This document shows, piece after piece, positions 15,429 to 23,499 of a stretch of 64,000 bases of DNA (the stretch's first letter is position 1; the number at the start of each line of letters is the position of its first letter). Origin of the DNA: JAJAZB01 sp965249815 (GTDB taxonomy: Bacteria > Bacteroidota > Bacteroidia > Cytophagales > Spirosomataceae); NCBI GenBank assembly GCA_965249815.1, contig CBDFMV010000003.1, positions 2,108,001-2,172,000 of the forward strand, in the 5' to 3' direction. The notes below the pieces were generated by a model that searched no databases, was not told the DNA's origin, and saw nothing but the letters and a program-made list of their open reading frames with translations. The position numbers and the translations under genes are program-made.

Positions 15429-16445
15429 ATGCACATCCTCCTCAGCCGCACCGACCGCATCGGCGACGTGATGCTCACCCTGCCACTGGCCGGTGCCCTC
15501 AAGGCCCTGCTGCCCGGCCCGGTGCGCATCACGTTTCTGGGCGCGAGTTACACGCGGGCGGTGGTGGCGTGCTGCCAGCACGTGGATGCCTTCCTGGCCT
15601 GGGACGAAATCGCCGCTGACCCGGTGCCCGCGCTCCGGGCGCTCGGAGCCGACGTGGTGCTGCACGTTTTCCCGAAAAAAGAAATTGCCGTGGCGGCCTG
15701 GCGGGCGGGCATTCCGCTACGCGTCGGCACGCGCAACCGGGCGTTTCACTGGCTCACCTGCAACCGGCTGCTCCGGCTTTCGCGCAAAAACTCCGACCTG
15801 CACGAAAGCCAGTTGAACCTGAAATTCCTGGAAGCCTTCGGCATCCGGCGGCCCTTTTCGCTCGCCGAAATTCACTCCTTCTACGGTTTCCAGCCTGCCG
15901 GATCGCTGGCCAAGGCGGTTCAAAACCAACTCGATCCGACGCGGTTCAACCTCGTGCTGCACCCCAAATCGAAAGGCTCGGCGCGGGAATGGGGCGTCGA
16001 AAACTTCCTGCGATTGGCCCAACTGCTTTCGCCCGAAGCGTTCAACCTGTTCATCACCGGCACGACGGAAGAAGCGCCGTTCTGCCGCCCGCTGCTTGAT
16101 GCGGGCCTACCGCACGTGCATGATTTGACGGGTCGACTCACGTTGCCGCAACTGATTGCTTTCATCGCCGCTGCCGATGGGCTGGTGGCCAACAGCACCG
16201 GGCCGGTTCACCTGGCGGCGGCGTTGGGGCGTTTCACCGTCGGGCTGTACCCCACAGCCCGGCCCCTGCACCCGGGGCGATGGCAGCCCGTCGGGCCAAA
16301 TGTCACGGTGTTGACCGGCACCGACGTTTGCGCGGGTTGCCCGCCGGAGGGCGGTTGTCGCTGCCTTGCCGCCGTTGCGCCCCGGCAAGTAGCCGTTTGT
16401 CTGGAAAACGGGTACGCGGCGAAGTTTTCCGCACCGGTGCGGTAA
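15429..16445 (+). CDS. Glycosyltransferase family 9 (heptosyltransferase-like)
   Basis: A 338-residue protein. ILLSRTDRIGDVMLTLPLAGALK is the classic GT9 start (RxDRIGDVV), followed by HVFPKKEIAVAAWRAGIPLRVGT, VLHPKSKGSAREW and a C-terminal nucleotide-sugar site AADGLVANSTGPVHLAAALG with the conserved D/ST-GP-x-H pattern. GT9 enzymes add heptose or related sugars to the LPS core; a cysteine cluster (CAGCPPEGGCRC) near the end is typical. It lies downstream of the glycan genes and upstream of an MsbA-like exporter, supporting an envelope role. Confidence 0.92.
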   Translation: MHILLSRTDRIGDVMLTLPLAGALKALLPGPVRITFLGASYTRAVVACCQHVDAFLAWDEIAADPVPALRALGADVVLHVFPKKEIAVAAWRAGIPLRVGTRNRAFHWLTCNRLLRLSRKNSDLHESQLNLKFLEAFGIRRPFSLAEIHSFYGFQPAGSLAKAVQNQLDPTRFNLVLHPKSKGSAREWGVENFLRLAQLLSPEAFNLFITGTTEEAPFCRPLLDAGLPHVHDLTGRLTLPQLIAFIAAADGLVANSTGPVHLAAALGRFTVGLYPTARPLHPGRWQPVGPNVTVLTGTDVCAGCPPEGGCRCLAAVAPRQVAVCLENGYAAKFSAPVR

Positions 16446-16497
16446 CTTTGCGGTTTGCCGACTGGTTTACCGGCCAGACTGTTTTAACTCAAAAAGT

Positions 16498-16785
16498 ATG
16501 GAACCCATCCGCACCTACGTCGATGTACGGGGCGACACCATCACGGTGCCGGTTCCCGAAGAATACCGCAACCACCGCGTGAAGGTGACCGTGGAACCCG
16601 TGACCGAATCCGGTGAAGAAGAAAACGGCATCCCGATTCCGAAAAGTGGCGTGCAGATTCTTTCTCAACCAAAAGGGCCGGTCGACTACCGCAAGTACCG
16701 GGGCGTTCTTAAAGGAAGGCAGACGAACGAAGAAATTGACGCTCAACTAAACGCGCTCCGTAACGAATGGGAACGGGATTTCTGA
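16498..16785 (+). CDS. Antitoxin of a VapBC-type pair
   Basis: A 95-residue protein: the start TYVDVRGDTITVPVPEEYRN resembles small β-rich N-terminal domains of antitoxins (DUF2281/AbrB-like), and the C-terminal KGRQTNEEIDAQLNALRNEWERDF is a helical toxin-binding tail. The last 19 bases overlap the PIN toxin gene. A TAACTTTG box at 16443 could be its -7 element. Identification depends strongly on the adjacent PIN gene. Confidence 0.75.
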   Translation: MEPIRTYVDVRGDTITVPVPEEYRNHRVKVTVEPVTESGEEENGIPIPKSGVQILSQPKGPVDYRKYRGVLKGRQTNEEIDAQLNALRNEWERDF

Positions 16786-17159
16786 TTGACACCTCGGCCG
16801 TCATTAAGTATTTGAATGAAGTCTTCCTGCCTGAGGGCATGGAGCGAATGGACGCCATTTTGGCCCAAACCGCCCGGATTTCGGTTATTACGCGCGTTGA
16901 ACTGCTCAGTTGGAATCCGAAACACGAAAGCGACCTGCGGCAATACGAAGCATTCGTTGCCGAGGCGGAGGTAGTCGGCCTGACAGAGGAGATTATTTTA
17001 CGGACCATCATCGTCCGTAAAATGTACCGCCTCAAACTCCCTGACGCTTTTATTGCGGCCACCGCGCTGTTACTCAACGCCACTCTGGTGGCCGACAACG
17101 ACCGCGATTTTTTGAAAATCCCTGGCCTGAACTACCTCAATCCCGCCCGCACCAACTGA
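16767..17159 (+). CDS. PIN-domain toxin (VapC family)
   Basis: A 130-residue protein with the acidic PIN residues in order: D8 (FLIDTSAVI), E45 (RVELLSW), D93 (LPDAFIAATAL) and D110/D112 (VADNDRDF). VapC toxins are Mg-dependent RNases that cut tRNA or rRNA. It overlaps the antitoxin by 19 bases and ends one base before the TTG start of the ABC exporter. Confidence 0.9.
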   Translation: MGTGFLIDTSAVIKYLNEVFLPEGMERMDAILAQTARISVITRVELLSWNPKHESDLRQYEAFVAEAEVVGLTEEIILRTIIVRKMYRLKLPDAFIAATALLLNATLVADNDRDFLKIPGLNYLNPARTN

Positions 17160-17160
17160 G

Positions 17161-18993
17161 TTGAAAACCTACTTCCGCATTCTCCAGTACGCCCGCCCGC
17201 TGGGGCAGTACATCGCGCCGTTCTTCGTGTTTTCGGTGCTGGCGAGCCTGTTCGGCGTGCTGAACTTCACGCTCATCCAGCCCCTGCTCGACGTTCTCTT
17301 CGACAAAGTCGGCACCGCCGACGCCGCCCGGTTTAACCAGAAACCGGGTAGTTGGCTCGACCTCGCCCAGTGGTTCAACTACGGCGTAGGGCGGGCGCTG
17401 GCGGCTTACGGCAAGCTGGGCACGCTGCGCGTGGTGTGCGCCACGATCCTGGTTTCGGTGCTGATTTCCAACGTGTTCAAGTACTTCAGCGTCCGGATTC
17501 TCGAAACCTTCAAGGCCCGTACGGTGGCCAACCTGCGGCAGGCCGTCTTCGACCGGACGGTGACGTTGCACCTCGGCTTTTTCACCAACGAGCGCAAGGG
17601 CGATTTGATGTCGCGCCTCACCACCGACGTGCAGGAAGTCGAAAACTCGGTGACGCGGGTGTTCAGTGCGTTTTTCCGGGAAATCTTCACGTTGGTTTTT
17701 TACATCGTGCTGCTGTTCTCGATGTCGCTGAAACTGACCCTGTTCGCGCTCGTCATCATCCCGATTTCGGGCACCATCATCGGGCTTTTGGCCAAAAAAC
17801 TCCGCGAAAATGCGGCGGACGTGCAGGAACGCCTCGCCAACGTCATCAGCCTGCTCGACGAAACCTTCGGTGGCATCCGGGTTGTGAAAGCCTTCAACGC
17901 GGAGGGTTTCATCCGCAAGCGCTTCGAGGAAGAAAACCAGGGCTACCGCCGCTCACTCCTGCGGATGTACTTCCGGCAGGAACTGGCCCCGCCGTTTTCT
18001 GAATTTTCGGGCGTGCTGGTGGTGTGCGGGCTGCTGCTCTACGGTGGTTCGCTGGTGCTGGGCGGCGGGCCGTTCGAGTTGTCGGCGTCCACGTTCGTGA
18101 CGTACATCATCATTTTTTCGCAGGTGCTGCGACCGGCGAAAGAAATTTCCAACGCCGTCAGCAGCGTGCAGCGCGGGGCGGCGTCGGCGGAGCGGATTCT
18201 GAAACTCATCGACACGAAGTCGGAGGTGACGGTGCGCCCCGACGCCCGCACGGTGACGCAGTTTTCGGATAAAATCGAGGTCGAAAACGTCAGTTTTGCC
18301 TACGTACCGGGGCGTTCGGTGCTGCAAAACGTCAGCCTGACCATCCCGAAAGGCAAAACCGTGGCGCTGGTCGGCTCGTCGGGCGGGGGCAAAAGCACGC
18401 TGGCCGACCTGATTCCGCGTTTTTACGACCCCACCGAAGGCAGCATTCTGCTCGACGGGGCCGATTTGCGCACGCTCACGAAGGAGTCGCTGCGGGGTCT
18501 GATGGGTATTGTCACGCAGGAGTCGATTCTGTTCAACGACAGCATTTTCAACAACATCGCTTTCGGCAGCAACGCCAGCCTGGAGGAAGTCGAGGCGGCG
18601 GCCAAAATCGCCAACGCCCACGACTTCATCGCCGCCACGCCCGACGGCTACCAGACCGTCATCGGCGACCGGGGCGCGAAACTCTCCGGCGGGCAGCGCC
18701 AGCGCCTGAGCATCGCCCGCGCCGTGCTGAAAAACCCGCCGATTCTGATTCTCGACGAGGCCACCTCGGCCCTTGATACCGAGTCGGAAAAACTGGTGCA
18801 GGAAGCCATCACGAATTTGATGAAAAACCGCACCGTGCTCGTGATTGCCCACCGGCTGAGCACCATCCAGCACGCCGACGAAATCGTGGTGCTGCACGGC
18901 GGCCAGATCGTGGAGCGTGGCACCCACGACGAGTTGCTGGACATTGAAAAGGGCTTTTACCGGCGGCTGAGCCAGATGCAGGTGGCGGTGTGA
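17161..18993 (+). CDS. ABC exporter half-transporter (MsbA/ABCB type)
   Basis: A 610-residue fused permease-ATPase. Six membrane helices lie in residues about 15-330 and the ATPase in 350-605: Walker A GSSGGGKST (about 404-412), LSGGQRQR (about 506-513), Walker B ILILDEATSALD (about 527-538) and the switch histidine in VIAHRLST. The only start that keeps the first helix is TTG 17161, right after the PIN gene stop, so translation may be coupled. Position after GT9 and methyltransferase genes suggests lipid-linked glycan or lipid A export, but the substrate is not proven. Confidence 0.9.
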   Translation: MKTYFRILQYARPLGQYIAPFFVFSVLASLFGVLNFTLIQPLLDVLFDKVGTADAARFNQKPGSWLDLAQWFNYGVGRALAAYGKLGTLRVVCATILVSVLISNVFKYFSVRILETFKARTVANLRQAVFDRTVTLHLGFFTNERKGDLMSRLTTDVQEVENSVTRVFSAFFREIFTLVFYIVLLFSMSLKLTLFALVIIPISGTIIGLLAKKLRENAADVQERLANVISLLDETFGGIRVVKAFNAEGFIRKRFEEENQGYRRSLLRMYFRQELAPPFSEFSGVLVVCGLLLYGGSLVLGGGPFELSASTFVTYIIIFSQVLRPAKEISNAVSSVQRGAASAERILKLIDTKSEVTVRPDARTVTQFSDKIEVENVSFAYVPGRSVLQNVSLTIPKGKTVALVGSSGGGKSTLADLIPRFYDPTEGSILLDGADLRTLTKESLRGLMGIVTQESILFNDSIFNNIAFGSNASLEEVEAAAKIANAHDFIAATPDGYQTVIGDRGAKLSGGQRQRLSIARAVLKNPPILILDEATSALDTESEKLVQEAITNLMKNRTVLVIAHRLSTIQHADEIVVLHGGQIVERGTHDELLDIEKGFYRRLSQMQVAV

Positions 18994-19074
18994 GGGGAGC
19001 GGAGTAGGTTGGTGCCCCGCTGGTACGCAATTTTTATACGAATCCCCCCTAAAATACCAACCTCTCTCTCCAAA

Positions 19075-20553
19075 ATGAAAATCAATGCCTTCTTCACCCG
19101 CCTGCTGGCGGGCGCACTGTTGCTGGGCCTCGCGGCCTGCTCGCGCAACCCGGTCACGGGCAAGAAAGAACTCATCCTGATGTCCACCGAGCAGGAAATT
19201 GCCCTTGGGCAGCAGTCGCACCCCTCGGTGGTGGCCACGATGGGCCTGTACGAAGACAAAAAACTGGGCGCGTTCATCAACGAAAAAGGCAAGGCGATGG
19301 CCAAAATCTCGCACCGGCCCGACTTGCCTTACCAGTTCTACATCGTCGATTCGCCCGTGGTCAACGCTTTCGCCGTGCCGGGCGGGTACGTGTACTTCAC
19401 GCGGGGCATCATGGCGCACTTCAACAACGAAGCCGAATTCGCCGGGGTGCTGGGGCACGAAATCGGCCACATCACCGCCCGCCATGCCGCCCGGCAGCAA
19501 TCGAGTCAGTTGCTTAGCCAGATTGGGTTGATTGGCGGGGCGATCCTGGCTCCCGACGTGGTCGGTCGAAACCTGGATGCCATTCAGCAGGGCCTCGGCC
19601 TGTTCATGCTCAAATACAGCCGTGACCATGAGTCGGAATCGGACAAAATCGGCGTGGAATATTCGAGCAAAATCGGCTACGACGCCCGGCGCATGGCTTC
19701 GTTTTTTGGCACGCTGAAACGCCTCGGCGACGATTCGGGCCAGGTGATTCCGGAGTTCATGTCCACCCACCCCGACCCCGGCAACCGCATGAGCCGGGTG
19801 CAGCAACTGGCCCAGGAATACCAAACCCAAAACCCGGGTTCGTACCAGGTGGAGCGCGACGAGTACCTGCGCCGAATCGACGGCATCGTGTACGGTGAAG
19901 ACCCCCAGCAGGGTTTTGTTGAAAACAACGTGTTTTACCACCCCGTGCTGCGCTTCCAGTTTCCGGTGCCGCGCGGCTGGCAGCACCAGAATTCGCCCCA
20001 ACAATTTCAGATGGCTCCCGAAAAAGGTGGTTTGGCCATGATTCTCATGCTGGCCGAAGGCAGCTCGCTCGAGGAAGCCGCCCAGAAAATGGTGCAGCAA
20101 CTCAACCTGAAAGTACTGGAAAACGCCCAGACGACCATCAACGGCAATCCGGCTCTGGTGATCGTCTCGCAGCAGCAGCCCCAGCAGGAGCAGGGCCAGC
20201 CCCAGCAACAGCAAACGGCCCAGAACACGTTGCAGATTGGCACCTGGCTGATTCAGCACAACGGGGCGATTTACGCCCTGCACGGGCTGGCAACGGCGGC
20301 GCAGTTCAACAACAACTTCCGCACGTTTCAGGCCGTCGCGCAGGAATTCCGGGCCGTAACCGATCCGGGCATTATCAACCGCAAGCCGGAGCGCATTGCC
20401 GTCAAAACCGTTCCGCGTGATGGCACGTTTCGGGAAGTAATGACCAGCCTGGGCATGCCCGCCAACCGCCTGGAAGAACTCGGCGTGGTCAACAGCCTCA
20501 AAGCCGACGACCGCCTGACGCGGGGGACGCTGGTGAAAGTGATTGTGCGCTGA
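19075..20553 (+). CDS. M48 family zinc metalloprotease, lipoprotein
   Basis: A 492-residue protein from ATG 19075 with lipobox LAAC (C22). The zinc motif is HEIGH (128-132) with the third ligand in the DHESESD segment (about 184-190), as in BepA/LoiP-like envelope quality-control proteases. The pattern RNPVTGKKELILMSTEQE is the standard mature N-terminus of the family. A Gln-rich linker (about 365-385) precedes a C-terminal LysM-like region (EVMTSLGMPANRLEELGVVN... VKVIVR). Likely acts on outer-membrane proteins in the periplasm. Confidence 0.93.
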   Translation: MKINAFFTRLLAGALLLGLAACSRNPVTGKKELILMSTEQEIALGQQSHPSVVATMGLYEDKKLGAFINEKGKAMAKISHRPDLPYQFYIVDSPVVNAFAVPGGYVYFTRGIMAHFNNEAEFAGVLGHEIGHITARHAARQQSSQLLSQIGLIGGAILAPDVVGRNLDAIQQGLGLFMLKYSRDHESESDKIGVEYSSKIGYDARRMASFFGTLKRLGDDSGQVIPEFMSTHPDPGNRMSRVQQLAQEYQTQNPGSYQVERDEYLRRIDGIVYGEDPQQGFVENNVFYHPVLRFQFPVPRGWQHQNSPQQFQMAPEKGGLAMILMLAEGSSLEEAAQKMVQQLNLKVLENAQTTINGNPALVIVSQQQPQQEQGQPQQQQTAQNTLQIGTWLIQHNGAIYALHGLATAAQFNNNFRTFQAVAQEFRAVTDPGIINRKPERIAVKTVPRDGTFREVMTSLGMPANRLEELGVVNSLKADDRLTRGTLVKVIVR

Positions 20554-20571
20554 CTCGCCCCGACCGAACGC

Positions 20572-20608
20572 AAAAGCGGCCCGGAATTAGCTTCCGGGCC
20601 GCTTTTTT
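20572..20608. terminator. Terminator between convergent genes
   Basis: AAAGCGGCCCGGAA pairs with TTCCGGGCCGCTTT followed by T-run; it serves the M48 gene (+) and, with its A-run, probably the hydroxylase gene (-). Confidence 0.85.
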
Positions 20609-20622
20609 TGATGGTGTTTTCT

Positions 20623-21264
20623 CTACTCGCTCCTCTTTACGCTCTTTTTCACCTCCATCGTCCCGAACACGTAATCCCAGAGCGGCGAGGAAACGCCGAA
20701 AACGGCCTCGCCATCTTTGTAGTGGTGAACGCTGTGGTTGATCCAGAGGGCTTTCATAAAATTCTTCGGCGGCGGGTAGGCGTGAACACAGTAGTGAACG
20801 GTCAGGTACCCCGCGTAGCCCCAGATAAAACCGGGGAAAAACGCGTAGGCGGCTTCGCCCATCAGCAGAAAGAAAATTCCGAAAAACGTGCCGGCCACCA
20901 GGACGGCCAGAATCGGCGGCATGGCCAGGCGGGTTTTGTCTTTTGGGTACTCGTGGTGAATGCCGTGGGTGGTGTACTGGAATTTGGCCTTCGCCGGCGT
21001 GTCGGTGTCGATGTGGTACACGCTGCGGTGGAGCCAGTACTCCGCGAAGGTGAAGGTGAGCATCCCGGCCAGGAAAAGCAGGCCGATGCGCCACGGGGCC
21101 AGGGCGGCGTACGAGTAGGCATACCAAATGAGCACCGCGCCCGCCACGAGGAACATCGTGACCGGGATGGCGATGTGCGTGCGGGTCAGTTTTTCCAGAA
21201 TCGGGTTCTCGAAAAGCTGCTTCGTGCCGCTGTTTTTGGGCTTGATGGGTGCGGTTGCTGCCAT
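20623..21264 (-). CDS. Fatty acid hydroxylase / sterol desaturase family membrane enzyme
   Basis: A 213-residue protein; ATG at 21264 is chosen because the upstream extension is atypical. The histidine clusters of the di-iron family are present: HRSVYH, HGIHHEYP, HYCVHAYPP and NHSVHHY, interleaved with four hydrophobic segments. In Bacteroidota such enzymes hydroxylate acyl chains of sphingolipids or ornithine lipids or act on carotenoids; which one cannot be told here. Confidence 0.9.
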   Translation of the reverse strand: MAATAPIKPKNSGTKQLFENPILEKLTRTHIAIPVTMFLVAGAVLIWYAYSYAALAPWRIGLLFLAGMLTFTFAEYWLHRSVYHIDTDTPAKAKFQYTTHGIHHEYPKDKTRLAMPPILAVLVAGTFFGIFFLLMGEAAYAFFPGFIWGYAGYLTVHYCVHAYPPPKNFMKALWINHSVHHYKDGEAVFGVSSPLWDYVFGTMEVKKSVKRSE

Positions 21265-21323
21265 AGCGGGCTGGTTTTGCGTGATGAAGGTACGATTTCG
21301 GCGCAAAAATAAGGGGCAGGGCG

Positions 21324-21418
21324 GTTGTCTGAACCGCAGATTGACGCGGATTGGATTGATTTCGCAGAAATTTCCGGATTGAATCTCGCTGGGTAATCAA
21401 TCCAATTTGCAGTTCAAC
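21324..21418. repeat. Degenerate palindrome after the second ABC exporter gene
   Basis: GTTGTCTGAACCGCAG...ATTGGATTGATT on the left is mirrored imperfectly by AATCAATCCAATTTGCAG and TTCAAC on the right. It begins with the same GTCTGAACC word as the elements at 7700 and 34957 and ends one base before the stop codon of the ABC gene. Confidence 0.6.
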
Positions 21419-23245
21419 CTACACTTCTTCGCCCTGCAACTGCTTCTCGTACAGTTCGCGGTAGGTGCCACCGGCGGCCATGAGTTCTTCGTGGCTGCCC
21501 TGCTCGATGATTTCGCCGTCGTCGAGCACCACGATTTTATCGGCCAGTTTCACCGACGAAACCCGGTGACTGATGATCACCGACGTGCGGTTTTCCATGA
21601 TGCCGCGCAGGTTGTTCAGGATGGCGTTCTCGGTTTTGGTGTCCACCGCCGAGAGGCAATCGTCGAGAATCAGGATTTTCGGGTCGCGGGCAATGGCCCG
21701 GGCGATGCTCAGGCGCTGCTTTTGTCCGCCGGAGAGCGTGACACCGCGCTCGCCAAGTTTGGTCTCGAATTTTTCGGGAAACTCCACGACATTCTGGTAC
21801 AAATCGGCGTCGCGGGTGGCCTGAATGATTTTCTCCATCGGCATGTCGGGTTTGCCGAACTTCACGTTGCTGGCGATGCTGTCGCTGAACAGAAACACGT
21901 CCTGCGGCACGTAGCCTTCCTGGCTGCGGAGCGCGTGCAGGCTGTAGTCCTTCACCGGTACGCCGTCGATGCGGATTTCACCGCTCGTTGGGTCGTACAT
22001 CCGCGTGAGCAGGGCCGCGACGGTGCTTTTGCCCGAACCCGTCGAACCTAAGATCGCCACCGTTTCGCCCGCGCTGACGTGCAGGCTGAAGTTTTTTAGC
22101 GCCACGATGCCCGAGTCGGGATACTGGAAATGCACGTTGCGGAATTCGACCTCGCCCGCGATTTCCCGCTCGATGTTTTTGGTCGAAACGAGGTCGGTTT
22201 TGATGCGTAAAAATTCGCTGATGCGCTCCTGCGAAGCGGCGGCGCGCTGGGTTTGCGAGGTGGTCCAGCCCAGGGCCGTGACCGGCCAGGTGAGCATATT
22301 GACGTAAATCAGAAACTCGGCGATGTTGCCCGGCGTGAGCCGTCCGGCAATGACTTCCTGCCCGCCGATGTACACGCACAGCACGTTGGAGAGGCCCACG
22401 AGCAGGAAAATCAGGGGTGTGAACAGCGAATCGACCCGCGTGAGTTTGAGTGATTTGGCGCGGTAGCTGTCGGAATTGCGGGCGAAGCGGGCCGTGGAAA
22501 TTTTCTCCTGCACGAAGGCTTTCAGCACCCGGATGCCCGAAAACGCTTCCTGAGCCGTGGTCGAAAGCTGGGACAAATCGCGCTGGATTTCTTCCGAACG
22601 CTTGTTGACCAGGTTGCTGACGAAGAAAATGCTCACGCTCAGAATCGGCAGCGGCAGCAGCACGTACAGTGTGAGTTTGGGGCTGACCGAGAGCATGTAG
22701 GCGATGACCATCACGAACAGCGTCACCAGATTCAGCCCGTACATGATGCTGGGGCCGAGGTACATCCGCACTTTCGAGACGTCCTCCGAGATGCGCGCCA
22801 TCAAATCTCCCGTGTTGTTGCGGCGGTAAAACTGGAGCGGCAGCGTCTGGTAATGCGCGTAGATTTCGTTTTTCAAATCGTACTCGATGTGCCGCGACAT
22901 CACGATGAGCGTTTGCCGCACCAGAAACAGGAAGAAGCCCTTGAGCAGCGCCATCGCCAGGATGAGCAGGCCGTACACGAGGATGGCCTTCGCGAAGGTT
23001 TCGTAAATCCGTTCCTGATTTTTAAACCCTTTGAAAAGAAAATACTGGTCGAGGTTTTCCTTCACCAAATCGAGCGCGTGGCGCACCACCTGCGCCGGAA
23101 TAATGCCGAAGAGGTTGGAAATGACCGTGAAGAGTGTACCCAGCACGAGGTACCACTTGTACTGCCAAAGGTATTTGTTGAGGTGAGCGAGGGATTTCAA
23201 GGGAACATCGAAGGGTTTGGTACGGGCGCTACGTCGGCTAATCAA
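21419..23245 (-). CDS. ABC exporter half-transporter (ABCB type), second copy
   Basis: A fused permease-ATPase of about 608 residues. Six helices precede the nucleotide-binding domain with GSTGSGKST (about 399), LSGGQKQR (about 500) and ILILDDCLSAVDTKTE. The start is uncertain: a TTG at 23245 is proposed, since homology-like sequence begins about PFDVPLKSLAHLNKYLW, while an open GTG frame reaches 23341 with low-complexity sequence. It is not closely similar to the exporter at 17161. Multidrug or lipid export is the family role; no specific substrate is evident. Confidence 0.88.
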   Translation of the reverse strand: MISRRSARTKPFDVPLKSLAHLNKYLWQYKWYLVLGTLFTVISNLFGIIPAQVVRHALDLVKENLDQYFLFKGFKNQERIYETFAKAILVYGLLILAMALLKGFFLFLVRQTLIVMSRHIEYDLKNEIYAHYQTLPLQFYRRNNTGDLMARISEDVSKVRMYLGPSIMYGLNLVTLFVMVIAYMLSVSPKLTLYVLLPLPILSVSIFFVSNLVNKRSEEIQRDLSQLSTTAQEAFSGIRVLKAFVQEKISTARFARNSDSYRAKSLKLTRVDSLFTPLIFLLVGLSNVLCVYIGGQEVIAGRLTPGNIAEFLIYVNMLTWPVTALGWTTSQTQRAAASQERISEFLRIKTDLVSTKNIEREIAGEVEFRNVHFQYPDSGIVALKNFSLHVSAGETVAILGSTGSGKSTVAALLTRMYDPTSGEIRIDGVPVKDYSLHALRSQEGYVPQDVFLFSDSIASNVKFGKPDMPMEKIIQATRDADLYQNVVEFPEKFETKLGERGVTLSGGQKQRLSIARAIARDPKILILDDCLSAVDTKTENAILNNLRGIMENRTSVIISHRVSSVKLADKIVVLDDGEIIEQGSHEELMAAGGTYRELYEKQLQGEEV

Positions 23246-23499
23246 ATTGGGGCTTGAATAGTTCGCCCGGCGAGGCACGGCTGAGTGGCCGGTGTGGGGA
23301 GCCGGGCCCTGCCTGCCGCCCGACGGAACAGGACGAGCCACTCACCAAAGTTCCAAAACTTTAAGCCTGGATGCACTGGCAGCCAAGTATTTTTTGGCGA
23401 TTCACTGAGTAGAAAACGGCTTTCCGCGCGTCTTTTCTTAAACTCTGTCGCGTTCTTTTTAACTTTCGGTCCTGTTCTCCTAAACCTTTGCCTCTTTCT

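Noticed and set aside
16996..17022. Hairpin TTTTACGGAC...GTCCGTAAAA inside the PIN-toxin gene
   Set aside because: The stem encodes ordinary residues in a conserved part of the toxin and is not followed by a T-run; it may be chance.
17953..20283. A 776-codon open frame on the minus strand
   Set aside because: It runs antisense through the ABC exporter and M48 protease genes; it exists because G+C-rich codons leave few stops on the other strand. Its translation is His/Gln/Arg-rich with no family pattern.
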